Source of the DNA: Hanleya hanleyi
Lineage: Eukaryota; Mollusca; Polyplacophora; Lepidopleurida; Hanleyidae
Assembly (NCBI GenBank): GCA_036873755.1
Contig: JAVTVY010037122.1
Span: forward strand, 108,776 to 172,775
DNA length: 64,000 nt
Reading direction: 5' to 3'
Numbering within the stretch: position 1 is the first letter of the stretch; every line of letters starts with the position of its first letter. Of this stretch, positions 45,126 through 57,300 are shown piece by piece. The position numbers and the translations under genes are program-made. The notes under the pieces are model-generated. The model made no database searches. It saw only the letters and a list, made by a program, of their open reading frames with translations, and was not told the origin of the DNA.

Positions 45126-45460
45126 ATGCTGTATTATAGAAATTGGTTCAACATGGCTAAAGGGAAATTCCTGCTACTACAAACTAGTACAAGTGCTGGA
45201 TGAGTGTCTCCAGGTTACACTCCACCCCACATAAATCCTCTCCCCTTCCGAACCCAGCCCATGTTCTCTGGTCCAGATCCGCACGCTCCATGAACCAGTA
45301 GTATCAGAGCACCAATGTAAGGGACGAGGGGAAGTGCGACCGGAATCGATTTCTCCACCTCTATCTAATGAATCCAAGGGTCTATCAACTGAGCTAAAGG
45401 GAAAGTCCCGCTAGCTGCAAGCTAGTATAATCGCTGGAAGAGTGCCTCCAGCTACACAGT
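45126..45460 (-). mobile_element. tRNA-derived SINE, minus strand
   Basis: The head at about 45330-45405 has an A box (TTTAGCTCAGTTGATAGA) and a B box-like AATCGATTCCGG about 40 bp later, as in RNA polymerase III promoters. A second, diverged copy of the head-proximal part lies at 45126-45225. The body is GC-richer than the intron. The head is too degenerate for a functional tRNA. Confidence 0.6.
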
Positions 45461-45858
45461 TAAGCGCTCTCACTCGAAGATTGTCAGATTTTGGGGTAAA
45501 TATCACACACTGGTAGTAATGTTCATTAACGCTACTTTTGGTAACTGCGTTTGTAACTGTCCAGTTGTCATTGATCAGAGGCTACAGATCATACATCGTT
45601 TTGTAGAGGATATTATCTCTCTTCATATGAATGAAATCGAAAGCATGACGGAGATGCATTATACTCTGAGAAATGACTTGGGTTTAATAATACGAGTCAG
45701 TGATAAGGATGACATGATCGGGACACTATGATGTCTTTCGGCGCAATCGCTTCACTTTTATCAGAAGCTGCACTTAATTTACCAGTATTTTCATCCATAA
45801 CTGCTTGTAATATTATATTCTAATTGACTGTCGAATCAGACTATTTAATTTGCATTAC
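45461..45858. other. Intron sequence, nothing recognised
   Basis: Intron of the lectin gene. An open frame on the plus strand has no motif. Confidence 0.45.
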
Positions 45859-46089
45859 CTTTCATGTCCTTTTCGCAAATGAAGTTAATCGATACCACAT
45901 TACATGGGGCGTCAAATGCAAAATATGTGCTCAGGAACGTATGGGTCTCGGAGATGGTATCGAAATATACTCGCGCAATCAGGCCACAATGTGCGTTATC
46001 CTCTGCGTTGTCAGGCTGTTCAAGATTCGTACCACTGAACCACTGAACATACATGGCGTCGGTACCATCTTCCCAAACAAATCTTCCCT
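45859..46089 (-). CDS. C-type lectin/PAN gene, middle exon (C-terminal half of CTLD)
   Basis: The acceptor is TTATTTCACACAG and the exon is 231 bp, phase 1 to phase 1. Joined to the previous exon it gives the CTLD core KEEGRFVWEDGTDAMYVQW. Next is SGTNLEQPDN with the QPD motif that in vertebrate lectins favours galactose-type sugars, then HCGLI, and APCNVVSINFICEK with the last conserved cysteines. Where WND is usual, the sequence is AFD, so one calcium ligand is altered. The donor AAAG/GTAATG is followed by GNAN and a stop if the intron is retained, which would give a CTLD-only form. Confidence 0.82.
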
Positions 46090-47559
46090 CTGTGTGAAAT
46101 AATGTCGGATACTGTCAAACATGCTTTTAAAACCAGCTTCATTAATCAAACATTTGTCTTTTGATTATTGATACAGAAAATCTTTTATGAATGCCGGCTG
46201 AATGTTGAATGTCGAATCTGACGCTATTTAACCAATTACTTTTCCCTCTAAAATTACACTTATTACCAGATCGCCTGTCTAACGCGATCAGACCTAATAC
46301 ACCTGTCCAATATTGATTCCCAAACTGATGTTAAACCTTATTGAGCAGTTTCAATGCAGCGCAACAAAGTTGTTCTCCACCCTTTATTGTGATACCAGGC
46401 CACAAAATATTCTCTAAAGAAACCGACGTGATTTGTCTAAAGATATTTTAATCATGAAACCCACAAGGGTACGTGAAACGGGGGTGGAGGTGTCTAGGAA
46501 CTTCAGCTTCCCATCCGCACTGTTTTGGTACTAGCAAATAGAATAAGCAGAATACCAGATGACTCTAGTCTCCTCATTGTATATGGCTCAAGAATGGTCC
46601 ACCTCTCCACTTTCAACAACGCTGCGCCGCACCAAGGCACTTTATTATTGTATCGGGATCATATACCGTGACCTTAAAACCGATTCATACTTTATGTTAG
46701 GACCACGAGACAATGTATTCCGTAGCCAAGTCTGGGGACAACAATGTGTCTAGCCTCAGGCATTTTCAGCTGTGCGAAATTTTCAGAAAAAAAACTCCCA
46801 AAATGAAGTATCTACCTTAACCACGTCCAACTTTTATATGTCATGGGTTATCATTAGGAAAATACCAAAGTAATCTGTAGTAGCAAGGGTAACTATCGAT
46901 GAGATAGATGGATGCAACTTTTTTTTTAATTGCTGTATTAAGAGACCAGTTGCCCTAAGCGACCACCATTTCCGTTTCCTCATGGTGGCCTTTAAAGGAA
47001 GGTTTGAGTATATATGAATTATCTTCTATACGCTTGAGATGATAGACCTCAGTACACTCAATAAGTGTCAGTCGAATACTCTAAAATGCAATTTGTGTTA
47101 TACGTCTCTATATTTTGGTGGAATATACTGTTGTTTTGAGTATCACAACTTGTTTCTAGTCAAAGAAGTGTTACATTTTATTCACTGATCTATTATCCTG
47201 ATATCCTGGTCCTGGTATAACACTTCAATGGGCCAATTAAAAAGACATACAAAAAAGCCTGCCTATATAACACTGATATTCTGTGGATAACAGCTTCTTT
47301 ATTGCTGTGGAGCTGACGGAGCTGACTTTGTAGAGCAAAGCTAAAGAGCTTATCTTTAAAAAATTGAAGGTATCTCCAACGTAATGTCAGTTCAACAGCA
47401 ATATTGTTATGCGTGCATAGAATAGCATTGTGTTGACCATATAAGCTTCTATTCCATTTGAAAAGTATATTTTACAATTGTCTGGAAAAGAATCAAATCC
47501 TCCAGATGGTAGCCATTATTTTCGTTTCTCTTCCCAGTTTTGGCCGTTTATCAACATAC
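46090..47559. other. Lectin gene intron
   Basis: About 1.47 kb, phase 1, GT-AG (GTATGT...CACAG on the minus strand). No mobile element or RNA gene is recognised inside. Confidence 0.6.
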
Positions 47560-47794
47560 CTTCCTTCTGATCGGTTGCTCCAATCCAGTAGTTGTATGGA
47601 CGATTTACTGATGCGTTGGCCTTGTCATAAATGAACCGTTGTTCCTGCTCCGTGTCGAACTTCACCAACCATGCCCCATGTTGCCGACACCAACAAGATG
47701 CTTCGTGTCGGAGTAGCCTGGCATCTGAGAAATGGTAACAGCTTCCATATTCTTCAAAACACTCAAACCCGTCCAGGCAACCAATGTAGCTGGT
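47560..47794 (-). CDS. C-type lectin/PAN gene, first identified exon (N-terminal half of CTLD)
   Basis: The minus-strand exon encodes GCLDGFECFEEYGSCYHFSD, then SCWCRQHGAWLVKFDTEQEQ, and NYWIGATDQKE before the donor GAAG/GTATGT. These are the opening cysteines, the GAxL helix region and the WIG motif of a C-type lectin-like domain. An in-frame TAG directly before ACC (47794) forces the exon to start there (TTTGTAG acceptor) or a few bases inside (ACCAG). The signal-peptide exon must lie further right and was not found. CTLDs are secreted or surface carbohydrate-binding proteins, often immune lectins in molluscs. Confidence 0.82.
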
Positions 47795-48055
47795 CTACAA
47801 ATACAGATGTTTATTTTCTAATATATAACACGGATGAAACTTGGATGTATATTACGGCAAAAGTATAACATTTCAAGGAAAACTAATTGCCGAATTGCAT
47901 ATTCGTTTACGTTACAAACATCTGTCAATTATATTGATTTATTGGTTCAGTTAAACCTCGAATTCGAAATTGCATTTGAAGCTGTGTCTATGAAATTGAT
48001 AATGCACCACCATAACAGTCTATTCTTTTTTAAACTGATCTTTTGAAAATAGGAC
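47795..48055. other. Probable lectin gene upstream intron
   Basis: No signal-peptide-like exon or promoter could be recognised. Confidence 0.35.
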
Positions 48056-48700
48056 ATGATAAATGTAGCACCAAAGTGTTACACCTGTGGATTGTCCCTG
48101 TGATGACCAACCTTCCGCCTGGTCTCATAATGAAGAAATGATAATTTATTCTTTCTCTCTCAAAATCGGTTCATATGAATATATGCTCAGTGGTGGGCTA
48201 TACGCCATACCAAAAATCATTTCTTTATTATAAGGCCAGTTGCTCACAGTGCAACACCGAGGGAGACAGGTGCATGGTCATCGCAAGTACAATCCGCGAG
48301 TGTAACACCTATGGACCGTCATAGCTCAGTCGATAGAGCATCGGCGCGTTTAACCGGAGTCGTGGGTTCGAATCTCGCTGACGAACAATTTATCCTTTCT
48401 CTCTCAAAATTCATCTCATACGTATATATATGCTCAGTGACGGACTATACGCCATACCAAACATGATTTCTTCATTATAAGACTAGTTGCGCACAAGGGC
48501 AAGGTTGGTCATCACAGGGATAATCCACGGTTGTAATACTTATGGGCCGTCAAAGCTCAGTGGGTTGGCGCGTTTAGCCGGGGTCGTGGATTCGAATCCG
48601 GATGATGATCAATTTATTTTTCTCTCTCAAAAATTATTTCATAAAGATATACGTATTCACACAATTTCTATCGACAACTGTTCTTGCGATAATCAGTACT
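48056..48700 (+). mobile_element. Array of tRNA-derived SINE units
   Basis: Two tRNA-like heads occur at 48313-48385 and 48543-48612, with A boxes TAGCTCAGTCGATAGAGC and AAGCTCAGTGG and B boxes GGTTCGAATCTCGC and GATTCGAATCCGG. Each is followed by a body with TTTCTCTCTCAAAA and GCTCAGTG-GG-CTATACGCC blocks. A third body without head lies at 48130-48290, next to an inverted scrap (48068-48112). The acceptor stems do not pair, so these are SINEs and not tRNA genes. Confidence 0.7.
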
Positions 48701-49746
48701 GAACACAGTGGTGGCACTAGTTATATGTTACAGTTTTAGAAGAACTTTTCAAATATGTTTCAACTCTGTATAAACCCTGATAATACCTTCTTGTAATTAT
48801 TGCTGGAACTTAGGGGCCGTTCCCATTTAACGTTCGTGTATCCATGGTTTAAACCATTTCGTTTAAACCATGCCACAAACGATGGGTGTATCGTTGGTTC
48901 GTTTTATAAAAAAAAAACATTGAAAAAACGAACGAAGAAAAAACCATTACGTTCGTTCAATGGTTTTCTGAAGTGTTTCCAGGGCTGTGACTAGCTAGAG
49001 AAAAAACGATCGAAAGTAGTTCCACCTGAGTGACGTCACACCAAGACACGCCCACGCGCTGCTTGACTGACTGTCGCCCATACTTGTTAGCCGTTAAACC
49101 GTCGATAACAGGCCTACCGGTATATACCAGGTATTATGCCCGGTACCGTATTAAACTGACAACGGTGTGTGTGCATTCTGACGAGAATTAATAAATATAA
49201 TCTATCATCGACTATTCAGTGTTATAACCCAAACATTGGGACTGCTGATTTAACGATGAGAAGCCGTACACGTGATCATTCTGTTCAGAATATTTCAACC
49301 TAACCACAAGTGAGAACCCATAGAGAGATTCATTCTGTTCCGATAACTGGTATATAATTTGGCTTATTTTCTCAACTAGGCTGTCGGCATAAACAAATAA
49401 GATGCGTAATGTTATTATTATTAACCCATGTGTGGCTCGAATGCTTCCTTATGGAACCCCTTTGGTTACAGTTGGGAAATGCGTGTTAGTCAGTTAATTT
49501 TCGTTTTTCTTGTACTTTCAGATTGTTTTAATAGTGAGCTTTTCTTTCTATCTAAAAATGGCAGTTGAAGCAAAATAAGTACTGTGGATATTTGTGAAAA
49601 TAAAAAAAAGGTAACATGAAATGGTGAGGACAGGAATAAGACTGATACATTAAGAATGACAATGTTTAACATTTGTATATAATGCATTGTTTGTTATTAT
49701 TGAGAATGCAGATTATATAATTAGGAAGAAAGAGAAAAAGTCTTAC
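48701..49746. other. No gene recognised; one hairpin
   Basis: Contains a hairpin near 48841-48871 (ATGGTTTAAAC with GTTTAAACCAT) and nearby repeats of CGAACG. No coding signature. Confidence 0.4.
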
Positions 49747-51011
49747 GATTAAACGAATCCGCCACAGTTCGACATGCGATATTTCGGCACGCGACATTTC
49801 GGCACAAAGTGAAGAGTACGACATTTCGACACACGACATTTCGGCACATTTTTACATGCCAAATTATATTAAAAATTACAATTTTCTTATCTTTTTTTAA
49901 CATATAAACAGACCATTTTAAGGGTTACCAAGTTGTAAATTTAATGGCTGCGAATATCTGCGATATTTCTGCAACTTTTTTGACATGAGCAGTTGGTTTT
50001 AGAAATGTTGTGAATTTCTCATAGAGCAAACAGCATTATATATATATATTCTATCACTATAGTCTGTCTATTTTATTTAGTCGTCTACTTTGGAGCTTGT
50101 CAATAATCAGCAGTTAACTCTGCATTAATTTTCTTTTTTGCATTGTTTAGAGCAAACAGAAATCTACAAAACGACTGCCATTTCCCCGTGATATCGATAA
50201 TATATCACGTTTGAAATAACTTTTTAATTCTCTCCATATAAAACCCCAGTACAGTGGTTTCATGTTCCGGGACTCAATTACATAGAGAGACGTCATAATG
50301 TATTCGTGTTGTCTAGCACAAAGGTCAACATTGACGTGTACGGTCATAGAGGTGTGTGCGGTTTATCATTCGGCAATTACATTGGGCATGGGATATAAGC
50401 GACACTCCCACGGACCGCCTGTTATTACTCTATTCGGCATTAATGACCTTTGTGTCAGTGAGCATGAATACATTATGACGTCTCTCTATGTAATTGAGGC
50501 CCGGTACATAAACAACTGTAGTGGAGTTTTATATGGAGTGAATTAAAAAGTTATTTCAAGCGTGATATATTATCGATATCACGGAGAAATCGTAGTCATT
50601 TTGTAAAGTTCAGTTTGTTCTACACTCTGCAAAAAAGAAAATTGTTGCAGGATTAACTATTGATTTTTGACAAGCTCCAAAGTAGACGACTAATTAAAAT
50701 GGACAGACTTTAGTAAAAACCTCACCAATCAATCGCCACCAACCTTAATATGTGAAAAAAGTTGCCGAAATGTGGCGGATAATTGTGAGCAACTATGATA
50801 ACCTACAACTTGGTAACCCTTGAAACGGTAGGTTTATATATGTTGAACATATGTTAAAAAAAGAATGTGAAAATCTTCACTTTTAGCGCAAATTGTTCTG
50901 ACAAAAATGGGTGCCGAAATGTTGTACCCTTAATTTTGTGGGAAAATGTCGCGTGCCAAAATGTCACTTGCCGAAATGTCGCGTGCTTAAATGTCCTGAC
51001 ACCGATTAAAC
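49747..51011. mobile_element. 1.25-kb palindromic hAT-like element
   Basis: The 8-bp duplication GATTAAAC lies at 49747-49754 and 51004-51011. Between them, 49755-51003 is one long inverted repeat centred near 50370. The outer 130 bp are arrays of ACATTTCGGCACGCG-like words. Inner matches include GACAAGCTCCAAAGTAGACG and GTGATATATTATCGATATCA with their inverted partners. There is no transposase. Transcripts would form a hairpin several hundred base pairs long. The class is inferred from duplication length. Confidence 0.8.
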
Positions 51012-51542
51012 ATGGATACACCAATGAAATTAAATATTACATAATCCCAATATTGAGTATCGGCCTGACATATAGTTTCAAGATCAAAACAAACACCCGG
51101 CCCCCACCCACGGCACAGCACAACTCAGCCTAGCCAAGATTCACCAAAATTTATTGTACTGTTGAATGATTGATATTATTTGTATTTAAATTCATTAAAA
51201 AAATACGCTTGTTTAAGTATTATAGATTGATCCTATCTTGCAGCGATTTGCGAAGAATTGAATGCCTATTTTCGATGTCAACACAATTAAGTGTTATTCT
51301 TAAAATAAACATTTCCTTTTAAAGTTATAAATCATTTGAAATGCCATCATGCCATGTATTTGCGATACATACTGAAATATTAGAGTTCAAATGAGCGTGG
51401 CTTGATTTTTACAGCAAAATTTGTCTATCTGACCTATGCATGTAACGGCTCACGTGGCTCAGTGAAACGGAACGCGTCGAGCTCGGGCGCTGGTTGGTTA
51501 AACTGAGATATGACATATGCCCTCACTGGAGAGAAGACCATT
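51012..51542. other. No gene recognised
   Basis: AT-rich. A tRNA-like scrap near 51446-51500 (GTGGCTCAGTGAAACGG) lacks a convincing B box. Confidence 0.4.
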
Positions 51543-53289
51543 AGTCCAGTAAATCTAACGCATTTTTGGGGTCAACCCACCATAAATTGCAACAGAATTT
51601 ATTTCACCGCTATGCATTTCAGAAAGGTCCCCAGATTAACTTAGTAAAAGTCTACAATCCCATATGCATGGGAAATATCTTAAATTTCAAGTTGAAATTT
51701 GAGGTATTTTTCGTGAAATTTCAGTGTTTACCTGTCTCTTGCTCCTATAAGAAAACTTTGTACTTGGTACTAAGCGTGAAAGAAATGGGTCATTACTTAC
51801 ACTCATTCCATTCGTTATCATATCAAGGTTATACTCAGCCTAAAATAATACCCTTGCACGAAAATATTTATGGAGAAATTCAAAATGGCGGATGTATGGG
51901 GTCATTCTAAATCTGAACTTTTTACCATTTTCATGACAGTCCAGGCAATCTAACTGGGTTTTTTTAGTTGGACCCAAAACAAATTGCAGCAGAATTTTTT
52001 CACTGGTATCCATTTCTAATAGGTCCCCAGAACAACATACTAAAAGTCTACCAAAATCTATTTGGTGGAGATACGACTTTTTCTAAAACAAAGTTACACC
52101 ATCATGCTTCATATAAGAAGGTAGAAAATATTGGTTTGTCTCTGATATTGATATTTTATAATCCAGAAATCCAATCAATACATGCTTATCTAGGATACAT
52201 TATTCTGTGGTGGTGAAAAGATTTGCATTCCCAATGGATTTGCTCATAAAAGTAGATAGCAAAACGATAGTTCAGCACCAGGGTATATAATCATACATGG
52301 TAATATCCTGGCAGTTGGCATTATTTCCATTAGCATTGTTATCCGAAAGGGAATTGACAAGTTTTGATATATTTTCTTTCAACCTATGACAATCACAGAC
52401 AATAGTTCCATTAACTTATAAAGATATAACTCAAATATCACAAGCACGTAGCAAGTGTTAGGTCCGACATTCAATAGTGTTTGTACATTGTTGAAAAAAA
52501 ATGGAGAGAGAGAGAAATTAGATTCAACGTCGCGTTTAGCAATAGTTCATATACATAACGACAATCTGCCAAACATGTATGATCTATCACAATTGTTTGT
52601 AAGACAAATGTTGTTGATGAAAGAAGAATAATTAAGCAGATCCTAATATATCATTTAATTATCAAACAAATAATACTTCGAATTATAGGCAAAGCATCCT
52701 CGCGAGCCAGTGTATCAATCGGCTGAAATCGACATCGGGTGTCAAAGCGAAAACCGCAGGCTTCAGATACCGACATGCTAATTCAAAACAACCGCTGGGG
52801 ATGAAATGTACGAGATTGTGTACGTAATAGACGCAACGACTCGAGAACTCATCCGAATCACCAAAAAGGTCCAGGTAAACCCTCTGCGAGGATTTAGGGA
52901 TTACCTGGACTTGTGCAGATGTAGGCAAAGTTGACGACATAACTCAACATGTTTCATTTTACATTCTGGTTCATGGTAACATTATTAGGAGAAGTCACTT
53001 CTCATACATATAGTTGATGTCTTTTATTGTTATTCCTCATGAACACTGCCATAAGTTGAGGAATATTTCACAGCACTATCAATCCCAATACCAGTCTTCG
53101 CCAATGTCATTTTCAAAGGTCTGGGTTCGATGAGTTTGCACAGCTCAGTCGTTTGCATTCTCCACACACACTTGAACAATCCAGGCCATGATCCTTAAAG
53201 GCGCATCTGCTTCAGCTGCAATCCTTCTTGTAGTTCCACCTAATAACCTCAAGTAACCCCTGAAGCTGGTGGCAGATCAGTTTTCGCAG

Positions 53290-53625
53290 GGGGAAACCGA
53301 TTGAATTGTTCACTCCCATTTTTGTGGCTGCAATGGATGGTCTTCCCCTCAAGTCAATTCCTTCGTCTGGGTTACTATTGTATAAACATATAAGCGTTTT
53401 CTATGCTGCTGCAATAAATGACCTTCGTCGGAACTCCCATGACCTGGATGAACACTTCAGCTTGTTGGCGAAATAGCTCAGTGACAGTGGTCTTCTTCAA
53501 GGCAGCACCTTTGGCAATGCCATATGGTCGGAATATCGTGTCACACCCCAGAATGGCATGCACAAGCAACATATTTGTACAGATTTGCCTTCCCAGCACA
53601 GCCTTTGTTTTCTTGACATTCCAAA
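53290..53625 (-). pseudogene. Foldback ORF remnant, GCDT family (copy 2, left)
   Basis: The minus strand carries MLGRQICTNMLLVHAILGCD, TIFRPYGIAKGAALKKTTV and ELFRQQAEVFIQVMGVP, nearly identical to 39306-39530. It ends at the same stop. Confidence 0.65.
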
Positions 53626-53639
53626 CTCCCCGGCCCCGC

Positions 53640-54450
53640 TAGTGGCATGGTCATTCAGTCAAAGAAAGACGAATTCCTAGCAAACAACGTCAACAAGTAG
53701 CAGTTCATTACTCTTATCATTGACCAGTTGGAAAGGGCGTTTCATATGCAGATGTTTTTATTGTAAAAGCTGCCGTTTAATCGACTGAAAGCATCAAAAC
53801 TTTGGTTGGTGATGATATTCACCTGTTAGTTCTGCTCTGTTTTCATGCAGACATGGATGACAATGACATCTACTTTCAGCCAAGAGAGAATGCAAAGAAA
53901 CGGATAGCTTGGAATCTCAAGAAGACAAAGGCTGTGCTGGGAATGTAAGTCTGCACAAATATGATGTTTTATGCATGCCATTCAGGGCTGTGACACAGTA
54001 TACTGACCATATGGCATTGGCAAATGTGCGGCCGTAAAGAAAATAACGCTCAATGAGCTATTCCGCCAACAAGCTGAAGTGTTCAACCAGGCCATTGGAA
54101 ATCCCGATGGAGGTTATCTATTGCAGGTGCTTGTGTGTTTATACAATGGTAACCCTGACGAAGCAATTGGCTGCATGAGATACAAGCGATTCTGTGACAA
54201 AAACGAACCATATATGTGCAGGTACAAAACCTTCCACCAACATCAGCATCAGCTAAGTATCAAGGTTCGCGTGTTTAGAGTGGAAAGGGGAAGACCATCC
54301 ATTGCTGCCACAAGAATGAGGGTGGACGGTTTCTCTCTGTGAAAACTGAACTGCCACCAGTCCACTGGCACTCTTTGAGATTATCAGGTGCAACTGCAAG
54401 AAAGATTGCAGCTGAAGAAGATGTATCTGTAGGAGCATGGCCTATATTGT
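53640..54450 (+). pseudogene. Foldback ORF remnant, GCDT family (copy 2, right)
   Basis: The plus strand reads DDIHLLVLLCFHADMDDNDI, YFQPRENAKKRIAWNLKKTK and, after a stop, GIGKCAAVKKITLNELFRQQ. An 87-codon open piece follows (54079-54342). It mirrors 38401-39230. Stops and a frameshift show it is inactive. Confidence 0.65.
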
Positions 54451-55595
54451 TGAAAATGTAAAATGAAACATGGTAAATGGCATGGTAGAACGTCATGGTA
54501 GAACATCAAGTTTGCCTATAATCTAGATTATTATTTGTTTGATAATTAGATGATAGGATCTGCATAATTATTCTTCTTTCGCCAAAACATATCTGACATA
54601 CAATTACGATAGATCATTAATGGTTTGCAGAGCTGTATTTTTCAACAAGGCACATGTTGTGATAATAGAGAGATATCTCCATGAGTGAGTTTGTGGAAAT
54701 ATTGTCTGTGACAGTTATCGGTTGAAGGAAAATACATCACAGCTTATCATTTCATTTATTTTGAGAGAGAATTCCTCTTTCAGATGATTATGCTAATGGA
54801 AAAATGTTAACTGACTGAATATTACCATGTATAATTCATATAGCCTGATGCTGAACTATCAGTTTGCTATCTACGCTTATGAGTACATCCACCGGGAAGA
54901 CACATGTTTTCACCACCATGGCATACTATACCCTGGGTCATGTATTAATTGAATTTCTGGATGATAAACTGTCCTTATTCACGGAAAAAACAATATTCTA
55001 CCTTGCTTTTTTGAGGCATAATGGCCTATTATGTATTATAAAATGGCGTATCTTTGTTTTCAAAAAAAGTCGTATCTCCACCAAATAGATTTTGGTAGAC
55101 TTTTAGTATGTTGTTCTGGGAACCTATTAGAAATACATACCAGTGAAAAAAATTCTGTTGCAATTTGTTTTGGGTCCAGCTCAAAAAACCCAGATAGATT
55201 GCCTGGACTGTCAGGAAAATAGTAAAAAGTTCAGATTTAGAATGACCCCATACATCCGCCATTTTGAATTTCTTCATAAATATTTTCGTGCAAGGGTATT
55301 ATTTTAGGCTGAGTATAACCTTGATATGATAACGAATGGAATGAGTGTAAGTAATGACCCATTTCTTTCACGCTTAGTACCAAGTACAAGGTTTTCTTAT
55401 AGGAGCAAGAGACAGGTAAACACTGAAATTTCGCTAAAAATACCTCAAATTTCAACTTGAAATTTAATATATTTCCCATGCATATCTGTTTGTAGACTTT
55501 TAGTATGTTATTCTAGAGACCTTTCGGAAATGCACTGCAGTAAAAACAATTCTGTTGCAATTTGTGATGGGTCAAACCTCAATTTGACTGGACTA

Positions 55596-55860
55596 AAATC
55601 TTATTGGAATTGATTGTCAAGATTTTTCCAGGAAATGAACGAAATATGGCCTATTTTGGGTCATTTCAATAGATTTTTTAGAGAAAATGGAGTACATACC
55701 GAGGGAAGAAAATTGGTCCCGGGTTAAATTTGTATGTTGAATTAATGGTATGAGTATTTCCACCAAGAAAATATATACATTTATAGGGGTTTTCTGGAGG
55801 GTTTGGCAACTACGAAAGACGAACCGGCTATACCAAGGGTCTCTTCCCAGCAACGAGGGG
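55596..55860. other. No gene recognised
   Basis: Spacer between the foldback element and a pseudogene. Confidence 0.4.
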
Positions 55861-57300
55861 TCCTCTGTGGACTGCACCCATAATGACACTTTACACTTTC
55901 ATGTAAATAATTTTCCCATGAAAGTTACAAAAGATATGAAAGGCTGCATACACGCGTTTGATGCTAATAGTGCAGCCGATAGGTGAATGATACAAAAATA
56001 CTGTTCATTTCATGATAAGAGCATGAAACTTGGCATGTTGCTAGACTAAGACTATACGAAAAAAATTAGATATAGGGCCATCACAGATTTGTCCTATGTA
56101 GGTCATGGCGTCCATTTTCCAAAGTGGCGGCCATGATGTGCAGCTTTGACGTATTTCATGGACAAAAATTCACGATTAGAAACGTTTTTGAATGAACTGT
56201 TCCGTTTAATCACAAACCATCTGATCTGGAAAACAAAATATGTCAGCGGTATGAGATGGAAAAAGTTGTCTGTCCACCGCAACTAAGACGTGGTTTCTTC
56301 ACAACTGCAGCTGTCAATAATATAGACCACAACCCCAGTTCAACTACAGCGCATGATTCCTTTCATGGAACAGGAATATCTCTCTTCCAGCATCCAAATG
56401 ATGAGGCGGGAGAAGACTCTCGTTTTCTCGGAATTACTGCTGATTAGGCCACATATTCTGCCAAGAAGAAACTGGGACACCTACCAGATTTTTACACAAG
56501 GGTTCCCTTGATTACGCCATGGAAAAATCCACCATTTCTACCCAAGTTAGATGGCCTGAATCAAGCGGACTGTCGTCTCACCCCCCAGGCCTTGCAGAAG
56601 AAATACAGGTAAGTATCATTTGACAAAGATTGGGGGGGGGGGGGAGAGGGGTAAAGCAATGCGGATTTGACCTGCTCTCTCAGACAATACAGTATCAACT
56701 CTATGTTAAATCATCGTGACTGTGGATAATGTACAATGGTCTTCTGTCTTTTGTTGATCTAATGTCTAAAGATGGCTGGCTCATGTGGAGCATGTGGTGG
56801 ACAGTAAAACATTTAACACAGATGAGAAGGTCTCGTGAGCTGCATATCACGCCGGTGAGCAACCAGAAGCTGCATCAAACGACAACATTGCCCTCACTGC
56901 TCTACTCCCTCTTTTCAGCGAAGAAGCCAAGTCGCTGGCGATGATTCGTCATTCCACGGACGTAATTAAGAACGCAGTAGAAACTCTAAATCCAGGACAA
57001 GTGCCAGTTATGCTTGGCAAACCTACGATGAGGTAACAACGGCGATCTGCTCTCTGGGTGCAACACCAAAGCCAATACAAGAGTTGCCTAGTGACCTAGA
57101 ACGATTTGTGGTCCTGTTGTACGACCGCACCAGCAGTATGGATAATGTCAATGATTGTCGCAAACGGTCTTCCTCCAACAAAGGCAGCACTCACCCAACA
57201 CACCAAACAGGCAATGTATCAGGCTGGGCATTGTTGGGCACAAACAAACAGAAGGCCTCTGGTGTCAGCTAGTTGTTGATCTATCTGACGTCATGTCACA
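55861..57300 (+). pseudogene. Spliced-looking pseudogene related to the foldback ORF family
   Basis: Frame 56256 reads CPPQLRRGFFTTAAVNNIDH, NPSSTTAHDSFHGTGISLFQ, one stop, then KLGHLPDFYTRVPLI and LTPQALQKKYR, ending at a consensus donor CAG/GTAAGT (56606/56607). A later block gives AAYHAGEQPEAASNDNIAL, ALLPLFSEEAKSLAMIRHST and VETLNPGQVPVM, then LERFVVLLYDRTSSMDNVND. This arrangement belongs to the same invertebrate repeat-protein family as the GCDT ORFs, from its other end. Stops show it is not functional. Biochemical role unknown. Confidence 0.6.

Larger units (their letters stand above)
51543..55595. mobile_element. 4-kb foldback element, copy 2 (inverted relative to copy 1)
   Basis: The ends are AGTCCAGTAAATC on the left and the inverted AGTCCAGTCAAATTGAGG on the right. 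Internally it is the reverse complement of 37303-41336 over nearly its whole length, with both arms complete. Copy 1 has an extra 200 bp and has lost its right tip. No target duplication longer than TA is evident. Confidence 0.8.

Noticed and set aside
48313..48385. Functional tRNA gene
   Set aside because: A and B boxes are present but the acceptor and anticodon stems do not pair, and related bodies are repeated downstream, so it is a SINE head.
51446..51500. tRNA-like sequence
   Set aside because: An A box-like GTGGCTCAGTG is present but there is no convincing B box or cloverleaf.
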